Origin: an uncultured Clostridia bacterium
GTDB lineage: Bacteria; Bacillota_A; Clostridia; TANB77; CAG-508
DNA: 41,624 bases
Direction: 5' to 3'
Assembly (NCBI GenBank): GCA_944392525.1
Contig: CALXXB010000006.1
Coordinates: 1-41,624 of the forward strand
Shown: piece by piece, positions 6,489-15,563 of the stretch
Position numbering within the stretch: the stretch's first letter is position 1
How the letters are laid out: each line of letters begins with the position of its first letter
The notes under the pieces: generated by a model
The model's input: only the letters and a program-made list of their open reading frames with translations
What the model was told of the DNA's origin: nothing
Databases searched by the model: none
Position numbers and translations under genes: made by a program

Positions 6489-8483
6489 ATGGAGGATTTA
6501 GTTGAAAGTATCTTAGATTATATAAGGTCAGATTATACTGATTATGCAGTCATGATAAATGGTGAATGGGGTTCAGGAAAAACTCATTTTTGGAATAATA
6601 AAATAAGAAAAAAAATTGAGTCAATGCAATTAAATGGAAAAAGATATACAACTATTTATATGTCTTTATATGGTATATCAAATCTAGAAGAAATAAGTAA
6701 AAAGATATTCATAGAAACAACACAATTAATGGATAAGAACTTAAGAAAATTTATGGATGCAAATGGTCAAGATACAATACCAGAATATGCAAAAACAGGA
6801 ATAGACATGGCGAACTTTTTTGGTGTAACACAAAATGGCGATAAAGTAGATTATGCAGAATTTTTCTCAACAGATGATAAAGTACTTTGTTTTGATGACC
6901 TAGAAAGAGCTAATGTAGATGTTATTGATATTTTAGGATATATTAATAACTTTGTTGAACATGACCATATAAAAACAATAATTATATGTAATGAAAAAGA
7001 ACTATCAACAAAATTAAAAAGTTCTAACTTAGAGATGAAGACATTTATCGCAACATATCTATTAGATAAGCAAGATGAATTAAACAATATAGATAAACCA
7101 TTAGTAGAAAAGATTAGAGATAAAATAGAGCATGTATTTGATAAAGCAAATGATTATGAAAGAATAAAAGAAAAATTAATAGGAGAAACATTTGAATATG
7201 CTCCAAAATTTGATTATATAATTAATGGGATATTAATGCGTTATGAGAATAATCCAGACTTAATTAGATTCTTAAGAGAAAATACAGGATTAATAATTTC
7301 AACATTTAATAAATCAGGAACAAGAAACTTAAGAATTTTAAAACATGCATTAAATGATTTTAAGAAAATATATGAGATGGTAAATAAATCATATCCAAAT
7401 ACAAACCATAGAGTTATGCAAACAATGCTTATATTTACAATAGCTATATCTTTTGAAATAAAAGCGGGAAAAATAACAAAAGATAAATTTGTAAATATTA
7501 AGGATAATGAGGAATATAAATCAATACTTGTATCATCAAGAATACTTATGGATAATAGACAGTTCTATATTAAAGAATTTGATAATAACTATTATTATAA
7601 CTTTAAATCAGAATATCGTTTCTTTAAATTTATAGAATATTATGTAAGAACACGTATATTTGACATGAAATTATTTAAGGAAAATATGGAAACGATACGT
7701 AATACAGTTGATACAGAAAACTTGCCAGCATATAAGAGATTACTTACAGAAGAGTATTGGAAAATATCAGATGATCAGTTCGGAAACATCATAAAAGAAA
7801 TAATGGACGATGTAAAAGAGGGAAGATTAACATTAATAGACACAGTAAAATTATTTGCATATTTCAGTTACTTCTCTAGAAAAGGTCTAATAGATTATGA
7901 TTTAAAAACATTAAAGAGTGTGTTCTTTAATGGAATGAATATAGCTTCACTTAATTCTAAATATTGTGATAACGTAGATGAAGAATTAGGAAAGATTGCA
8001 ATTGAAGAAGTTGCAGAAGATATGGAAGATATATTGAAACACTTTAACATGTTAAATGACCAATTACATGATAAGATGTTTAAAGAAAAAGCTGAAGAAG
8101 TAATGAAATGTATTCCAATGAAAATGGAACAATTCTATGAAAAATTTGATAAAGAATGTATGGATGTACCAATATTTAAATATTATGATCCATTCCAATT
8201 ATTCCAGAGAATATCTTGTGCAAGTAATGAAGATATTGTATTAATAAAAGAAAAGTTGATAGATAGAGTAGAGAAAAATCCTAAGAAGATAGAACCTGAA
8301 ATGAAGAACATGAAACAATTAAAACAAATAATAGATGATTATTTAAAAGGAAAAGATCCATCTATAAAAATTGTTATGCTTAAAGAATTTTCAGATAGTT
8401 TAGGTTATATTTTAGGAAAATATAAACCAAGTTTCTTACCAAAGAAAGCAGATAAAGAAGCTGTTGAAGAAGAGGAAAGCTAA
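6489..8483 (+). CDS. KAP-family P-loop NTPase
   Basis: A 664-aa cytoplasmic protein with a KAP-type P-loop domain. Walker A is INGEWGSGKTHF at residues 23-34, and Walker B is LCFDDLERANVDVIDILG near 132, where the D-D-L-E-R signature is typical of KAP NTPases. A sensor-like region follows near FIATYLLDK, with a long alpha-helical C-terminus (residues 250-650) of no recognised domain and an acidic tail (EAVEEEES). No transmembrane segments interrupt the N-terminal domain, unlike many KAP proteins. AAAGGAGGAG precedes the ATG. It lies 41 nt after comF and 13 nt before fbp. KAP NTPases occur in several phage-defence and membrane-signalling contexts, but nothing here shows its role. Confidence 0.75.
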   Translation: MEDLVESILDYIRSDYTDYAVMINGEWGSGKTHFWNNKIRKKIESMQLNGKRYTTIYMSLYGISNLEEISKKIFIETTQLMDKNLRKFMDANGQDTIPEYAKTGIDMANFFGVTQNGDKVDYAEFFSTDDKVLCFDDLERANVDVIDILGYINNFVEHDHIKTIIICNEKELSTKLKSSNLEMKTFIATYLLDKQDELNNIDKPLVEKIRDKIEHVFDKANDYERIKEKLIGETFEYAPKFDYIINGILMRYENNPDLIRFLRENTGLIISTFNKSGTRNLRILKHALNDFKKIYEMVNKSYPNTNHRVMQTMLIFTIAISFEIKAGKITKDKFVNIKDNEEYKSILVSSRILMDNRQFYIKEFDNNYYYNFKSEYRFFKFIEYYVRTRIFDMKLFKENMETIRNTVDTENLPAYKRLLTEEYWKISDDQFGNIIKEIMDDVKEGRLTLIDTVKLFAYFSYFSRKGLIDYDLKTLKSVFFNGMNIASLNSKYCDNVDEELGKIAIEEVAEDMEDILKHFNMLNDQLHDKMFKEKAEEVMKCIPMKMEQFYEKFDKECMDVPIFKYYDPFQLFQRISCASNEDIVLIKEKLIDRVEKNPKKIEPEMKNMKQLKQIIDDYLKGKDPSIKIVMLKEFSDSLGYILGKYKPSFLPKKADKEAVEEEES

Positions 8484-8496
8484 AGGAAGTTAAAAT

Positions 8497-10470
8497 ATGG
8501 AAGATAAAGAAAACAATTATAATAAAAAGAAATATTTAAAATTACTTAGTAAAGAGTATAAAAATATATATGAAGTTGCAGAAGAAATTATAAATTTGCA
8601 AGCGATATTAAATTTACCAAAGGGAACAGAAATGTTCTTAAGTGATATCCATGGAGAATATGCTCCATTTGAGCATATTCTTAACAATGGTGGAGGAATA
8701 ATAAAGAGTAAAATAAATGATATTTTTGGAAATACTATAAGCAAAAAGGAAAGAACGACACTTGCAACTCTTATTTATTATCCAGAAGAAAAATTAAAAT
8801 TGATAAAAGAAGAAGAAAAGGATATAAATGAATGGTACAGCATAACTTTGTACAGATTAGTTGAAGTCGCTAAGAATATAAGCTCAAAATATACAAGGTC
8901 AAAAGTTAGAAAAGCAATAACTAGTGGATTTGAATATGTAATAGATGAGCTTTTAAATTCACAAGCAGGAAATGAAAAAGATAAAGAAAGATATTATAAA
9001 GCAATAATAAATACAATAATAAGATTAAACCAGGCTGAAGCATTTATAATAGCTATATCAAACTTGATAAAAAGGATGGCAATAGATCATCTTCATATAA
9101 TAGGAGACATATTTGATAGGGGACTTAGACCTGATTTAGTAATTGAAAAATTAGAAAAGTTTCATAGTATTGATATGCAATGGGGAAATCATGATATATT
9201 ATGGATGGGAGCAACAGCTGGAAATGAAGCAAGTATTGCAACGGTTGTAAGAATTTGTGCTAGATATAATAACATAGGTATATTAGAAGATAGCTATGGA
9301 ATAAATATAAGACCATTATCAACTTTTGCTATGGAAACATATAAAAATGATAATTGTAAAAATTTTTTTCCAAAAGTTTTTGATGAGACTAAATATGATG
9401 AAAGCGACAAAATGAATATATCAAAAATACATAAAGCGATAACAATAATACAATTTAAGTTAGAAGGTCAAATGATAAAAAGACATCCAGAATATCATCT
9501 AGACAATAGATTGTTGTTAGATAAAATGAATTTGGAAAAAGGATATGTTGAAATAGATGGAAAAAAATATGAAATAAATGATACAAATTTTCCAACATTA
9601 ATAAAAGACAATATATATGAATTAACTGAAGAAGAAAAAGAAGTAATGGAAAGACTTTGTGAATCATTTAAGAATAGTCCTAAATTAAATGACCATATAG
9701 ATTTTTTATATAAAAAAGGAGAATTATATACAATATTTAATTCAAATTTATTATTCCATGCTTGTATTCCTATGACAGAAACAGGAGAATTTAAAGAAGT
9801 AGAATTCCTAGGAAAAAGAATGAAGGGAAAAGAGTATTTAGATGAAGTAAATGATACTGTAAATAAAATTTGGATTAATAAGGAAACAGTTGATAAGAAT
9901 TTAAGAGATATAATGTGGTATCTATGGATATCTCCAGATTCACCTTTCTTTGGAAAAGATAAAATGGCTACATTTGAGAGCTATTTTGTTAAAGACAAAG
10001 AAATGAGTAAGGAAAAGAAAAATCCATATTATACATTAACTTATGATGAAAAAATATGTGATAAGATATTAAAAGAGTTTAATTTAGATTTAAAAGATTC
10101 ACATATAGTAAATGGACATATGCCAGTAAAGGCAAAGGATGGAGAAAGTCCAATTAGAGGAAACGGAAAACTTCTAGTTATAGATGGTGGCTTTGCAAAA
10201 AGTTATCAGCAAAAAACAGGAAATGCAGGGTATATTCTTACATACAATTCTTATGGACTATTACTTAGCCAAAACAAACCATTTGAGTCAGTAGAACAAG
10301 CAATTGAAGAAGAGAAAGATATTATGTCAGAAATAATAGTAAAGAAAACAGGAGTTGTTAGAAAACGCGTAGGAGATACTGATATCGGAAGAAGATTAAA
10401 AGAAGAAATAAGTGATTTAGAGCAATTGTTAGCTTACTATGAATCAGGAGAGTTAAAACAGAACAGTTAG
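8497..10470 (+). CDS. fbp: Class III fructose-1,6-bisphosphatase
   Basis: Hydrolyses fructose-1,6-bisphosphate to fructose-6-phosphate in gluconeogenesis. This is the Firmicute-type enzyme, unrelated to the class I form. At 657 aa it has the family's normal length. Metallophosphoesterase motifs are visible: LSDIHGEYAPFEHIL near residue 48, IIGDIFDRGLRPD near 202, QWGNHDILWMGA near 227, and a late histidine motif VNGHMPVKA near 538. The start codon has AAGGAAG at the end of the preceding gene, and the two genes are only 13 nt apart, so they are probably cotranscribed. A hairpin terminator follows at 10503. Confidence 0.95.
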   Translation: MEDKENNYNKKKYLKLLSKEYKNIYEVAEEIINLQAILNLPKGTEMFLSDIHGEYAPFEHILNNGGGIIKSKINDIFGNTISKKERTTLATLIYYPEEKLKLIKEEEKDINEWYSITLYRLVEVAKNISSKYTRSKVRKAITSGFEYVIDELLNSQAGNEKDKERYYKAIINTIIRLNQAEAFIIAISNLIKRMAIDHLHIIGDIFDRGLRPDLVIEKLEKFHSIDMQWGNHDILWMGATAGNEASIATVVRICARYNNIGILEDSYGINIRPLSTFAMETYKNDNCKNFFPKVFDETKYDESDKMNISKIHKAITIIQFKLEGQMIKRHPEYHLDNRLLLDKMNLEKGYVEIDGKKYEINDTNFPTLIKDNIYELTEEEKEVMERLCESFKNSPKLNDHIDFLYKKGELYTIFNSNLLFHACIPMTETGEFKEVEFLGKRMKGKEYLDEVNDTVNKIWINKETVDKNLRDIMWYLWISPDSPFFGKDKMATFESYFVKDKEMSKEKKNPYYTLTYDEKICDKILKEFNLDLKDSHIVNGHMPVKAKDGESPIRGNGKLLVIDGGFAKSYQQKTGNAGYILTYNSYGLLLSQNKPFESVEQAIEEEKDIMSEIIVKKTGVVRKRVGDTDIGRRLKEEISDLEQLLAYYESGELKQNS

Positions 10471-10502
10471 TAACGCTTTTTCAACACTTTTGGACACATA
10501 TT

Positions 10503-10528
10503 AGACCTATTAATTTAGGTCTTTTTTT
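10503..10528 (+). terminator. Terminator after fbp
   Basis: AGACCTA (10503-10509) and TAGGTCT (10516-10522) form a perfect 7-bp stem followed by a run of T. Confidence 0.85.
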
Positions 10529-10613
10529 ATTTTTGAATAAAATGAATAATTTTTTCCTTTTTTGTAATAATAAGATTATAAACAAAAAAGCTTTAAATAA
10601 GAGGAGGAAGATT

Positions 10614-11168
10614 ATGAAAGCAACTGGAGTTGTAAGAAGGATAGATGATTTGGGAAGAGTTGTTATTCCAAAAGAAATAAGAAAAACATTGAGAATTAAA
10701 GAAGGCGAGCCTTTAGAGATTTTTACAGATAGAGAAGGACAAATAATACTTAAAAAATATTCTCCTATAGGAGAGTTATCAGAATTTGCAGCAGGATATG
10801 CGGAGACTTTATCCAAAACAACAGGACATATTGCTTGCATTACTGATAAAGATACAATTATAGCAGTGTCTGGAGGTTCAAAGAAAGAGTTTTTAGAGCA
10901 AGATGTGAGTCCCGAATTAGAACAATTAATGGAAGATAAAGAAGTATATATGAGTAAGGATAATAGTGATATTGCAATGCCAATTATAAAAAATGAAAAT
11001 CCAGAAAGAAAAAATAATGCACAGGTTGTTTATCCTATAATATCTAATGGAGATACAATCGGAACGGTTATTCTTATGTCTAAAGAGGCTAATAAAAAAA
11101 TGAATGAGGTTGAACAAAAAGTAGCACAATCAGCAGCTACATTTTTAGGAACACAAATGGATATATAA
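10614..11168 (+). CDS. spoVT: Stage V sporulation protein T (AbrB-type regulator)
   Basis: A sporulation-specific transcription regulator of 184 aa. The N-terminal swapped-hairpin AbrB domain is unmistakable (MKATGVVRRIDDLGRVVIPK, then GEPLEIF). A GAF-like C-terminal domain follows from about residue 55 and ends TFLGTQMDI. The real start is ATG at 10614, with GAGGAGG immediately upstream. Longer in-frame starts fall in the preceding promoter region. In Bacillus SpoVT modulates sigma-G genes in the forespore and affects germination. Together with spoIIM it supports a spore-forming host. It is monocistronic between two terminators. Confidence 0.93.
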   Translation: MKATGVVRRIDDLGRVVIPKEIRKTLRIKEGEPLEIFTDREGQIILKKYSPIGELSEFAAGYAETLSKTTGHIACITDKDTIIAVSGGSKKEFLEQDVSPELEQLMEDKEVYMSKDNSDIAMPIIKNENPERKNNAQVVYPIISNGDTIGTVILMSKEANKKMNEVEQKVAQSAATFLGTQMDI

Positions 11169-11176
11169 AAAAATAA

Positions 11177-11225
11177 AACAAGTTCATAATTTTATAGAAA
11201 AGTAAAATTATTAGCTTGTTTTTTT
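11177..11225. terminator. Bidirectional terminator between spoVT and the XRE gene
   Basis: AACAAG (11177-11182) pairs with CTTGTT (11215-11220), and an inner ATAATTTTA pairs with TAAAATTAT. It is flanked by an A-run on the left and a T-run on the right, so it serves both strands. The XRE stop codon (11211-11213) lies inside it. Confidence 0.85.
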
Positions 11226-11438
11226 CTTATTTATATTTTTATTATCAGACAAACCTACTATATAATCTATTGAGGTTCCATAATATTTTGCTAATGTAAT
11301 CAAGTGTGATATAGGGATAGTTCTATTACCTTTTTCATACTCTGAATAGTATTGTTGAGATATTCCAAGTACTTGTGCTACTTGCTTTTGAAATAAATCA
11401 TGATCTTCTCTTAAATCTTTTAATCTTTTAAATTTCAC
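11211..11438 (-). CDS. XRE-family transcriptional regulator (75 aa)
   Basis: A compact Cro/C1-type HTH protein: LKDLREDHDLFQKQVAQVLG, then ISQQYYSEYEKGNRTIPISH and LAKYYGTSIDYIVGLSD. The start is GTG (11436-11438) with a strong AAGGAGG on the minus strand at 11444-11450. It is divergent from the second pilin-like gene (11687), with 248 nt between them containing two dyads. This repeats the arrangement at 311-661. The TTGTAAA repeats just upstream of its RBS could also be operator half-sites. Its likely role is control of itself and the pilin-like gene, which is inference from position. Confidence 0.88.
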   Translation of the reverse strand: MKFKRLKDLREDHDLFQKQVAQVLGISQQYYSEYEKGNRTIPISHLITLAKYYGTSIDYIVGLSDNKNINKKKTS

Positions 11439-11508
11439 TGTAACCTCCTTGTAAACTTTGTAAAATTTAATATAATTTTAACAAAAAAATATACAAAGAG
11501 CGGTAGAT

Positions 11509-11524
11509 ACACAACAAATTGTGT
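11509..11524. promoter_or_regulatory. Candidate operator dyad
   Basis: ACACAACAAATTGTGT is a perfect 6+4+6 dyad in the divergent region between the XRE gene and the pilin-like gene. It lies 36 nt upstream of the pilin promoter -35 box. Confidence 0.4.
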
Positions 11525-11559
11525 AAATATTACAAAAATATTACATTTCCATAAAATTG

Positions 11560-11589
11560 TTGAAAGCGATATATAGAATGAGATATACT
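11560..11589 (+). promoter_or_regulatory. Promoter of the second pilin-like gene
   Basis: TTGAAA (11560-11565), an 18-nt spacer and TATACT (11584-11589) are the best promoter match upstream of the gene. The transcript would have a leader of about 90 nt. Confidence 0.5.
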
Positions 11590-11599
11590 ATATACATAT

Positions 11600-11617
11600 A
11601 ATATTGTGTACAATATT
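11600..11617. promoter_or_regulatory. Candidate operator dyad at the pilin promoter start site
   Basis: AATATTG-TGTA-CAATATT is a perfect 7+4+7 dyad just downstream of the -10 box, where a repressor would block initiation. It shares the TTGTG element with the dyad at 11509. Confidence 0.45.
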
Positions 11618-11686
11618 TTCATAATAGGTACATACATATTTTATAAGATTTAGAAAATACTAAAGTTAAAGGGGAGAAAGAGAAAA

Positions 11687-13166
11687 ATGAAAGAATGCAA
11701 AAAAATAAGAACAAGAAATAGTAAAGGTATTACTCTAATTGCACTTGTTATTACAATTATTGTACTTTTAATATTAGCAGGTGTATCAATTGCAATGTTA
11801 ACAGGAGATAATGGAATACTTACACAGGCAAATAGTGCAAATGAAAATACTAAGATAGCAAATGAAAAAGAAAGAGTAAATTTAGCATCAAGCGGAGCTT
11901 TATTAAAGGATAATGGGGAAAAAATGATACAAGATAATTTGGAAGATGAACTAGAAAAATATTTTGATAAGAGTGATTTTTCAGTAACAACGGGAAGAAA
12001 TAATATTGGAGAAGAAGGATTCATAGTGACAATTACTGAAAATGTAGAAGAGGGAAGAAAATATTTTGTAAATGGAAAAGGAAGTGTGAAACAATATGAA
12101 GAACCACAGATAGCAGAACTAACAGATATATATGTTTCACTATATACTGATGGAACATTAGTATTTAGTAATAACGACCAACTAATGGAAGGGAAAACTT
12201 TAGAAAAATCTTATGGAAATATTAAAGATGAAGTTTTCGACGCTAAAGAGGATAATGGAGAGTTTTCAATATATATTCCATGGTTTGAAGTTAATAGTTC
12301 AAATGATATAGAAGATATTATGGATCAAATTATAAATCAATCTTCAAAAATACAGAAAGTAATTATTGCTAATAAAATAGTTCCAAAAAACACAAGACTT
12401 TGGTTTTCATATTTGGTTAATATAGAAGAAATAGAAGGCATTGAAAATTTGGATACAAGTAATGTAACAGATATGAATTGTATGTTTTGCCGGTTGTGAA
12501 AAATTGAAAGAATTAAATGTAAAAAATTTTAACACAAGCAATGTAACAGATATGACTGCTATGTTTGAGGAATGTGTAGAGCTGAATAACATAGATTTAA
12601 GTAATTTTAATACAAGTAATGTAACAAGTATGAGGAGTATGTTTGCTTATTGTATAGAATTAGATGATTTAGATTTGAGTTCTTTTAATACAAGTAAAGT
12701 AACGAATATGGAAGATATGTTTCGTCAGTGTGAACAATTAACATCATTAAACTTAGATAATTTTGATACTAGCGAGGTTACAAATATGAAACATATGTTT
12801 TTATATTGTAGTGGATTAGTTGATTTAAATCTATCTAAATTTGATACAAGCAAAGTTACTAATATGAGTGGCTTATTTCAGGGATGCCCTAATATCAAGT
12901 CAGAAAATTTGAATATAATGAACTGGAATGTAGAAAATGTAACTGATTTTACTAATACATTTGAGCAAATGTCAGCACCAGAATATATTAAGGGATGGAA
13001 AACATTAGATATATCAAATTGGGAAATACCAACTAGTGCAGATACAAAATATATGTTTAGAGGCAATTTTGATGATGCTCTTATAGTATATGTTAAAAAT
13101 GAAGAAACCAAAAATAGATTCCAAAGTGAATATGTAACATCAGAAGTACAATTTTTTACGAAGTAA
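11687..13166 (+). pseudogene. Pilin-like protein fused to BspA-like leucine-rich repeats, frameshifted
   Basis: The N-terminus is a prepilin-type signal and hydrophobic helix (SKGITLIALVITIIVLLILA, residues about 13-32), almost identical to that of the gene at 661. A linker region follows, then BspA/DUF285 repeats of about 24 aa with the pattern F-N/D-T-S-x-V-T-x-M-x-x-M-F-x-x-C. About six are visible, for example FNTSNVTSMRSMFAYC and FDTSEVTNMKHMFLYC. The first frame ends at 12499. Removing one C from the CC at 12490-12491 joins it to the frame ending at 13166 and restores a perfect repeat (M-F-C-G-C-E-K-L). The intact protein would be about 492 aa and surface exposed. BspA-type repeats occur in adhesins. 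It may be broken, phase-variable or mis-sequenced. Confidence 0.75.
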
Positions 13167-13342
13167 CTTCAGGTTAAATTAAAGATGTAAATAAGCGTTT
13201 TATAAAAATGATTAATTAATAATTATATTCAATAGTATATTAATAGTAAAGTAGATTAAATATTACGTTTTATCTAAAATGATTATAAACAGGAACTATA
13301 ACTATATAAATTATAATTTCTATAATATTTAAAGTTAATAAC

Positions 13343-13384
13343 AAAATCAAGGAAGAATAAATATCATTTTTTCCTTGATTTTTT
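13343..13384 (+). terminator. Terminator after the LRR pilin-like gene
   Basis: AAAATCAAGGAA (13343-13354) pairs perfectly with TTCCTTGATTTT (13371-13382), with T-rich sequence following. The rest of the 13167-13437 gap is AT-rich and shows no gene. Confidence 0.8.
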
Positions 13385-13403
13385 GCTTGTTTTAGAGTAT
13401 AAT
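13375..13403 (+). promoter_or_regulatory. alaS promoter overlapping the upstream terminator
   Basis: TTGATT (13375-13380), a 17-nt spacer and TATAAT (13398-13403). The -35 box lies in the right arm of the preceding terminator hairpin. Confidence 0.65.
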
Positions 13404-13437
13404 CTTAATGTTAGAGTTTAGTTTTAAGGAGATAGAA

Positions 13438-15189
13438 ATGAAAGCAATAGAAATAAGAAGAAAATATTTAGATTATTTTAAAAGACATGGACATGCAATT
13501 ATTCCTTCTGCACCATTAATACCAGAAAATGACCCTTCTGTATTATTTACAACAGCAGGAATGCAACCATTAGTACCATATTTATTAGGAGAAAAACATC
13601 CAGAAGGAAAAAGACTTACAGATTATCAAAAATGTGTAAGAACAAATGACATTGATGAAGTAGGAGACAATCGTCATTTAACATATTTTGAAATGCTAGG
13701 AAATTGGTCATTAGGTGATTATTTTAAAGATGAATCAATAGCAATGAGTTTTGAATTCTTAACAAAAGAATTAGGAATTCCAGTAGAAAAATTATCAGTA
13801 ACATGTTTTGCAGGAGATGAAGATTGTCCAAGAGATGAAGTTGCAGCAAATGCATGGAAAAAAGCAGGAATACCAGAAGACCATATATATTATTATGGAA
13901 AAGATGATAACTGGTGGATAGCAGGAGAAGAAGGACCTTGTGGACCAGATACAGAGATGTTCTACGATACAGGAAAGCCAGCATGTTCACCTGATTGTCA
14001 ACCAAGTTGCGACTGTGGTAAATATGTAGAAATTTGGAATAATGTGTTTATGGAATATTTCAAAGATAAAAATGGATATAGAAAATTAGAACAAAAAAAT
14101 GTTGATACTGGACTTGGATTAGAAAGAATGACAATGTTATTACAAGGAAAAGAAACTCCATTTGATACTGAATTATTTAGCCCAGTTATGGATAAACTAA
14201 AAGAGTTACAAAAAGTTGATAACATTGAAAGTAGAAGAATAATAGCAGAACATTTACGTTCAAGTATGATGATAATAGCAGATGGAGGAAGACCAAGTAA
14301 TCTAGATAGAGGATATGTATTAAGAAGATTAATTAGAAGAATGATAAGACATATGAATAAATTACAAATAGATTTAGATTCATTAAAAGAATTAATAGAT
14401 ATCTATGTAGAAAACTTAGGTGAAATGTATCCAGAACTTGTTAAAAATAGAGAAACTATAGAACAAGTAATAGTAGAAGAAAAGGATAAGTTTGTAAAGA
14501 CACTTGCAAAAGGTGAAAGAGAATTTGAAAAAGCAATAGGAAGATTAGAAGGAACAAAAGTTATTCCGGGAGAAGTAGTATTTAGATTATATGATACTTA
14601 TGGATTCCCACCAGAAGTAACTAAAGAATTAGCTTCTGAAAATGGTTATGAAATTGATATAGATAGCTTTAATGAATTATTTAAAAAACACCAAGAAAAA
14701 TCAAGAGCAGGTTCAGAACAAAAATTTAAAGGTGGTTTAGCAGAGACAACTGAAGAAACAATAAAATATCATACAGCAACACATTTATTAAATGCAGCAA
14801 TAAAACAAGTTATAGGAAAAGATGCACATCAAAGAGGTTCAAATATAACAGTAGATAGAATGAGATTTGACTTTAACTGTGATCATAAACTAACACCTGA
14901 AGAAAAGCAAGAAATAGAAGATTTAGTAAATAAATGGATAAAAGAAGGAATACCTGTAACAAAAGAAGAGATGAAAAAAGAAGATGCAATAAAATCTGGT
15001 GCAGAATGTATGTTTATTGAAAAATATCCAGATATAGTAACAGTATATACAATAGGAGATGTATCAAAAGAACTATGTGGAGGACCTCATGTTAAAAACA
15101 CAAGTGAACTTGGAAGATTTAAAATTAAAAAAGAAGAATCTAGTTCATCAGGAGTAAGAAGAATAAAAGCCGTATTAATAGATGAATAG
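13438..15189 (+). CDS. alaS: Compact alanyl-tRNA synthetase lacking the C-terminal domain
   Basis: Charges tRNA-Ala. The class II aminoacylation core is visible (FTTAGMQPLVPYLLG, then DYQKCVRTNDIDEVG and TYFEMLGNWSLGDYF), with the tRNA-recognition region RGYVLRRLIRRMIRH. The editing domain has the zinc-binding histidines HTATHLLNAA near residue 444 and CGGPHVKN near 546. The protein ends shortly after, at 583 aa, whereas the canonical enzyme is about 870 aa. The missing part is the oligomerisation/C-Ala domain. Editing motifs look intact, so this is a shortened enzyme rather than a fragment. The ATG at 13438 has AAGGAG at 13427-13432. A longer in-frame start at 13408 has no RBS. The HIT gene follows after 20 nt. 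Confidence 0.9.
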   Translation: MKAIEIRRKYLDYFKRHGHAIIPSAPLIPENDPSVLFTTAGMQPLVPYLLGEKHPEGKRLTDYQKCVRTNDIDEVGDNRHLTYFEMLGNWSLGDYFKDESIAMSFEFLTKELGIPVEKLSVTCFAGDEDCPRDEVAANAWKKAGIPEDHIYYYGKDDNWWIAGEEGPCGPDTEMFYDTGKPACSPDCQPSCDCGKYVEIWNNVFMEYFKDKNGYRKLEQKNVDTGLGLERMTMLLQGKETPFDTELFSPVMDKLKELQKVDNIESRRIIAEHLRSSMMIIADGGRPSNLDRGYVLRRLIRRMIRHMNKLQIDLDSLKELIDIYVENLGEMYPELVKNRETIEQVIVEEKDKFVKTLAKGEREFEKAIGRLEGTKVIPGEVVFRLYDTYGFPPEVTKELASENGYEIDIDSFNELFKKHQEKSRAGSEQKFKGGLAETTEETIKYHTATHLLNAAIKQVIGKDAHQRGSNITVDRMRFDFNCDHKLTPEEKQEIEDLVNKWIKEGIPVTKEEMKKEDAIKSGAECMFIEKYPDIVTVYTIGDVSKELCGGPHVKNTSELGRFKIKKEESSSSGVRRIKAVLIDE

Positions 15190-15209
15190 ATTTTATAGGA
15201 GGTTTTATT

Positions 15210-15554
15210 ATGGAAGATTGTTTATTTTGTAAAATAATAAAAGGAGAAGTACCTTCAAATAAAGTATATGAAGATGACTATGTATATGCGTTTAAAGATA
15301 TAGAGCCAGCAGCCCCTGTTCATGTATTAGTAGTTCCTAAGAAACATATTTCATGTTTAAATGAAATAACAGAAGAAGATGAATTACTAATTGGAAAAAT
15401 TCACATGGCTATAAAGAAAATAGCTAAAGAGTTAGGTGTAGATGAAAAAGGTTATAGAGTTATAAATAACTGTGGAAAAGATGCAGGTCAAACAGTAATG
15501 CATTTACATTTCCATTTACTTGCAGGCGTAGAAATGGGTGAAAAATTAGCATAA
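15210..15554 (+). CDS. HIT-family nucleotide-binding protein (HinT-like)
   Basis: A 114-aa histidine triad hydrolase that cleaves nucleoside phosphoramidates and aminoacyl-adenylates. The N-terminal CLFCKIIKGEVPS carries the C-x-x-C typical of bacterial HinT. The catalytic triad HLHFHLLAG lies near residues 98-106. AGGAGG precedes the ATG. It lies 20 nt after alaS, and the pair probably shares a transcript. HinT activity towards aminoacyl-AMP makes that neighbourhood sensible, though this is inference. A terminator follows. Confidence 0.92.
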   Translation: MEDCLFCKIIKGEVPSNKVYEDDYVYAFKDIEPAAPVHVLVVPKKHISCLNEITEEDELLIGKIHMAIKKIAKELGVDEKGYRVINNCGKDAGQTVMHLHFHLLAGVEMGEKLA

Positions 15555-15563
15555 AATTTGAAG

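Noticed and set aside
11439..11686. Possible small gene in the 248-nt gap between the XRE and pilin-like genes
   Set aside because: Only promoter elements and dyads are visible. No frame with an RBS was found.
12504..12900. Regular DNA repeats as a CRISPR array
   Set aside because: The periodicity is about 72-75 nt, translates into BspA leucine-rich repeats and lacks conserved direct repeats with unique spacers.
12504..13166. Second LRR frame as an independent 220-aa gene
   Set aside because: It has no RBS or promoter, and a one-base change joins it to the upstream frame in the middle of a conserved repeat.
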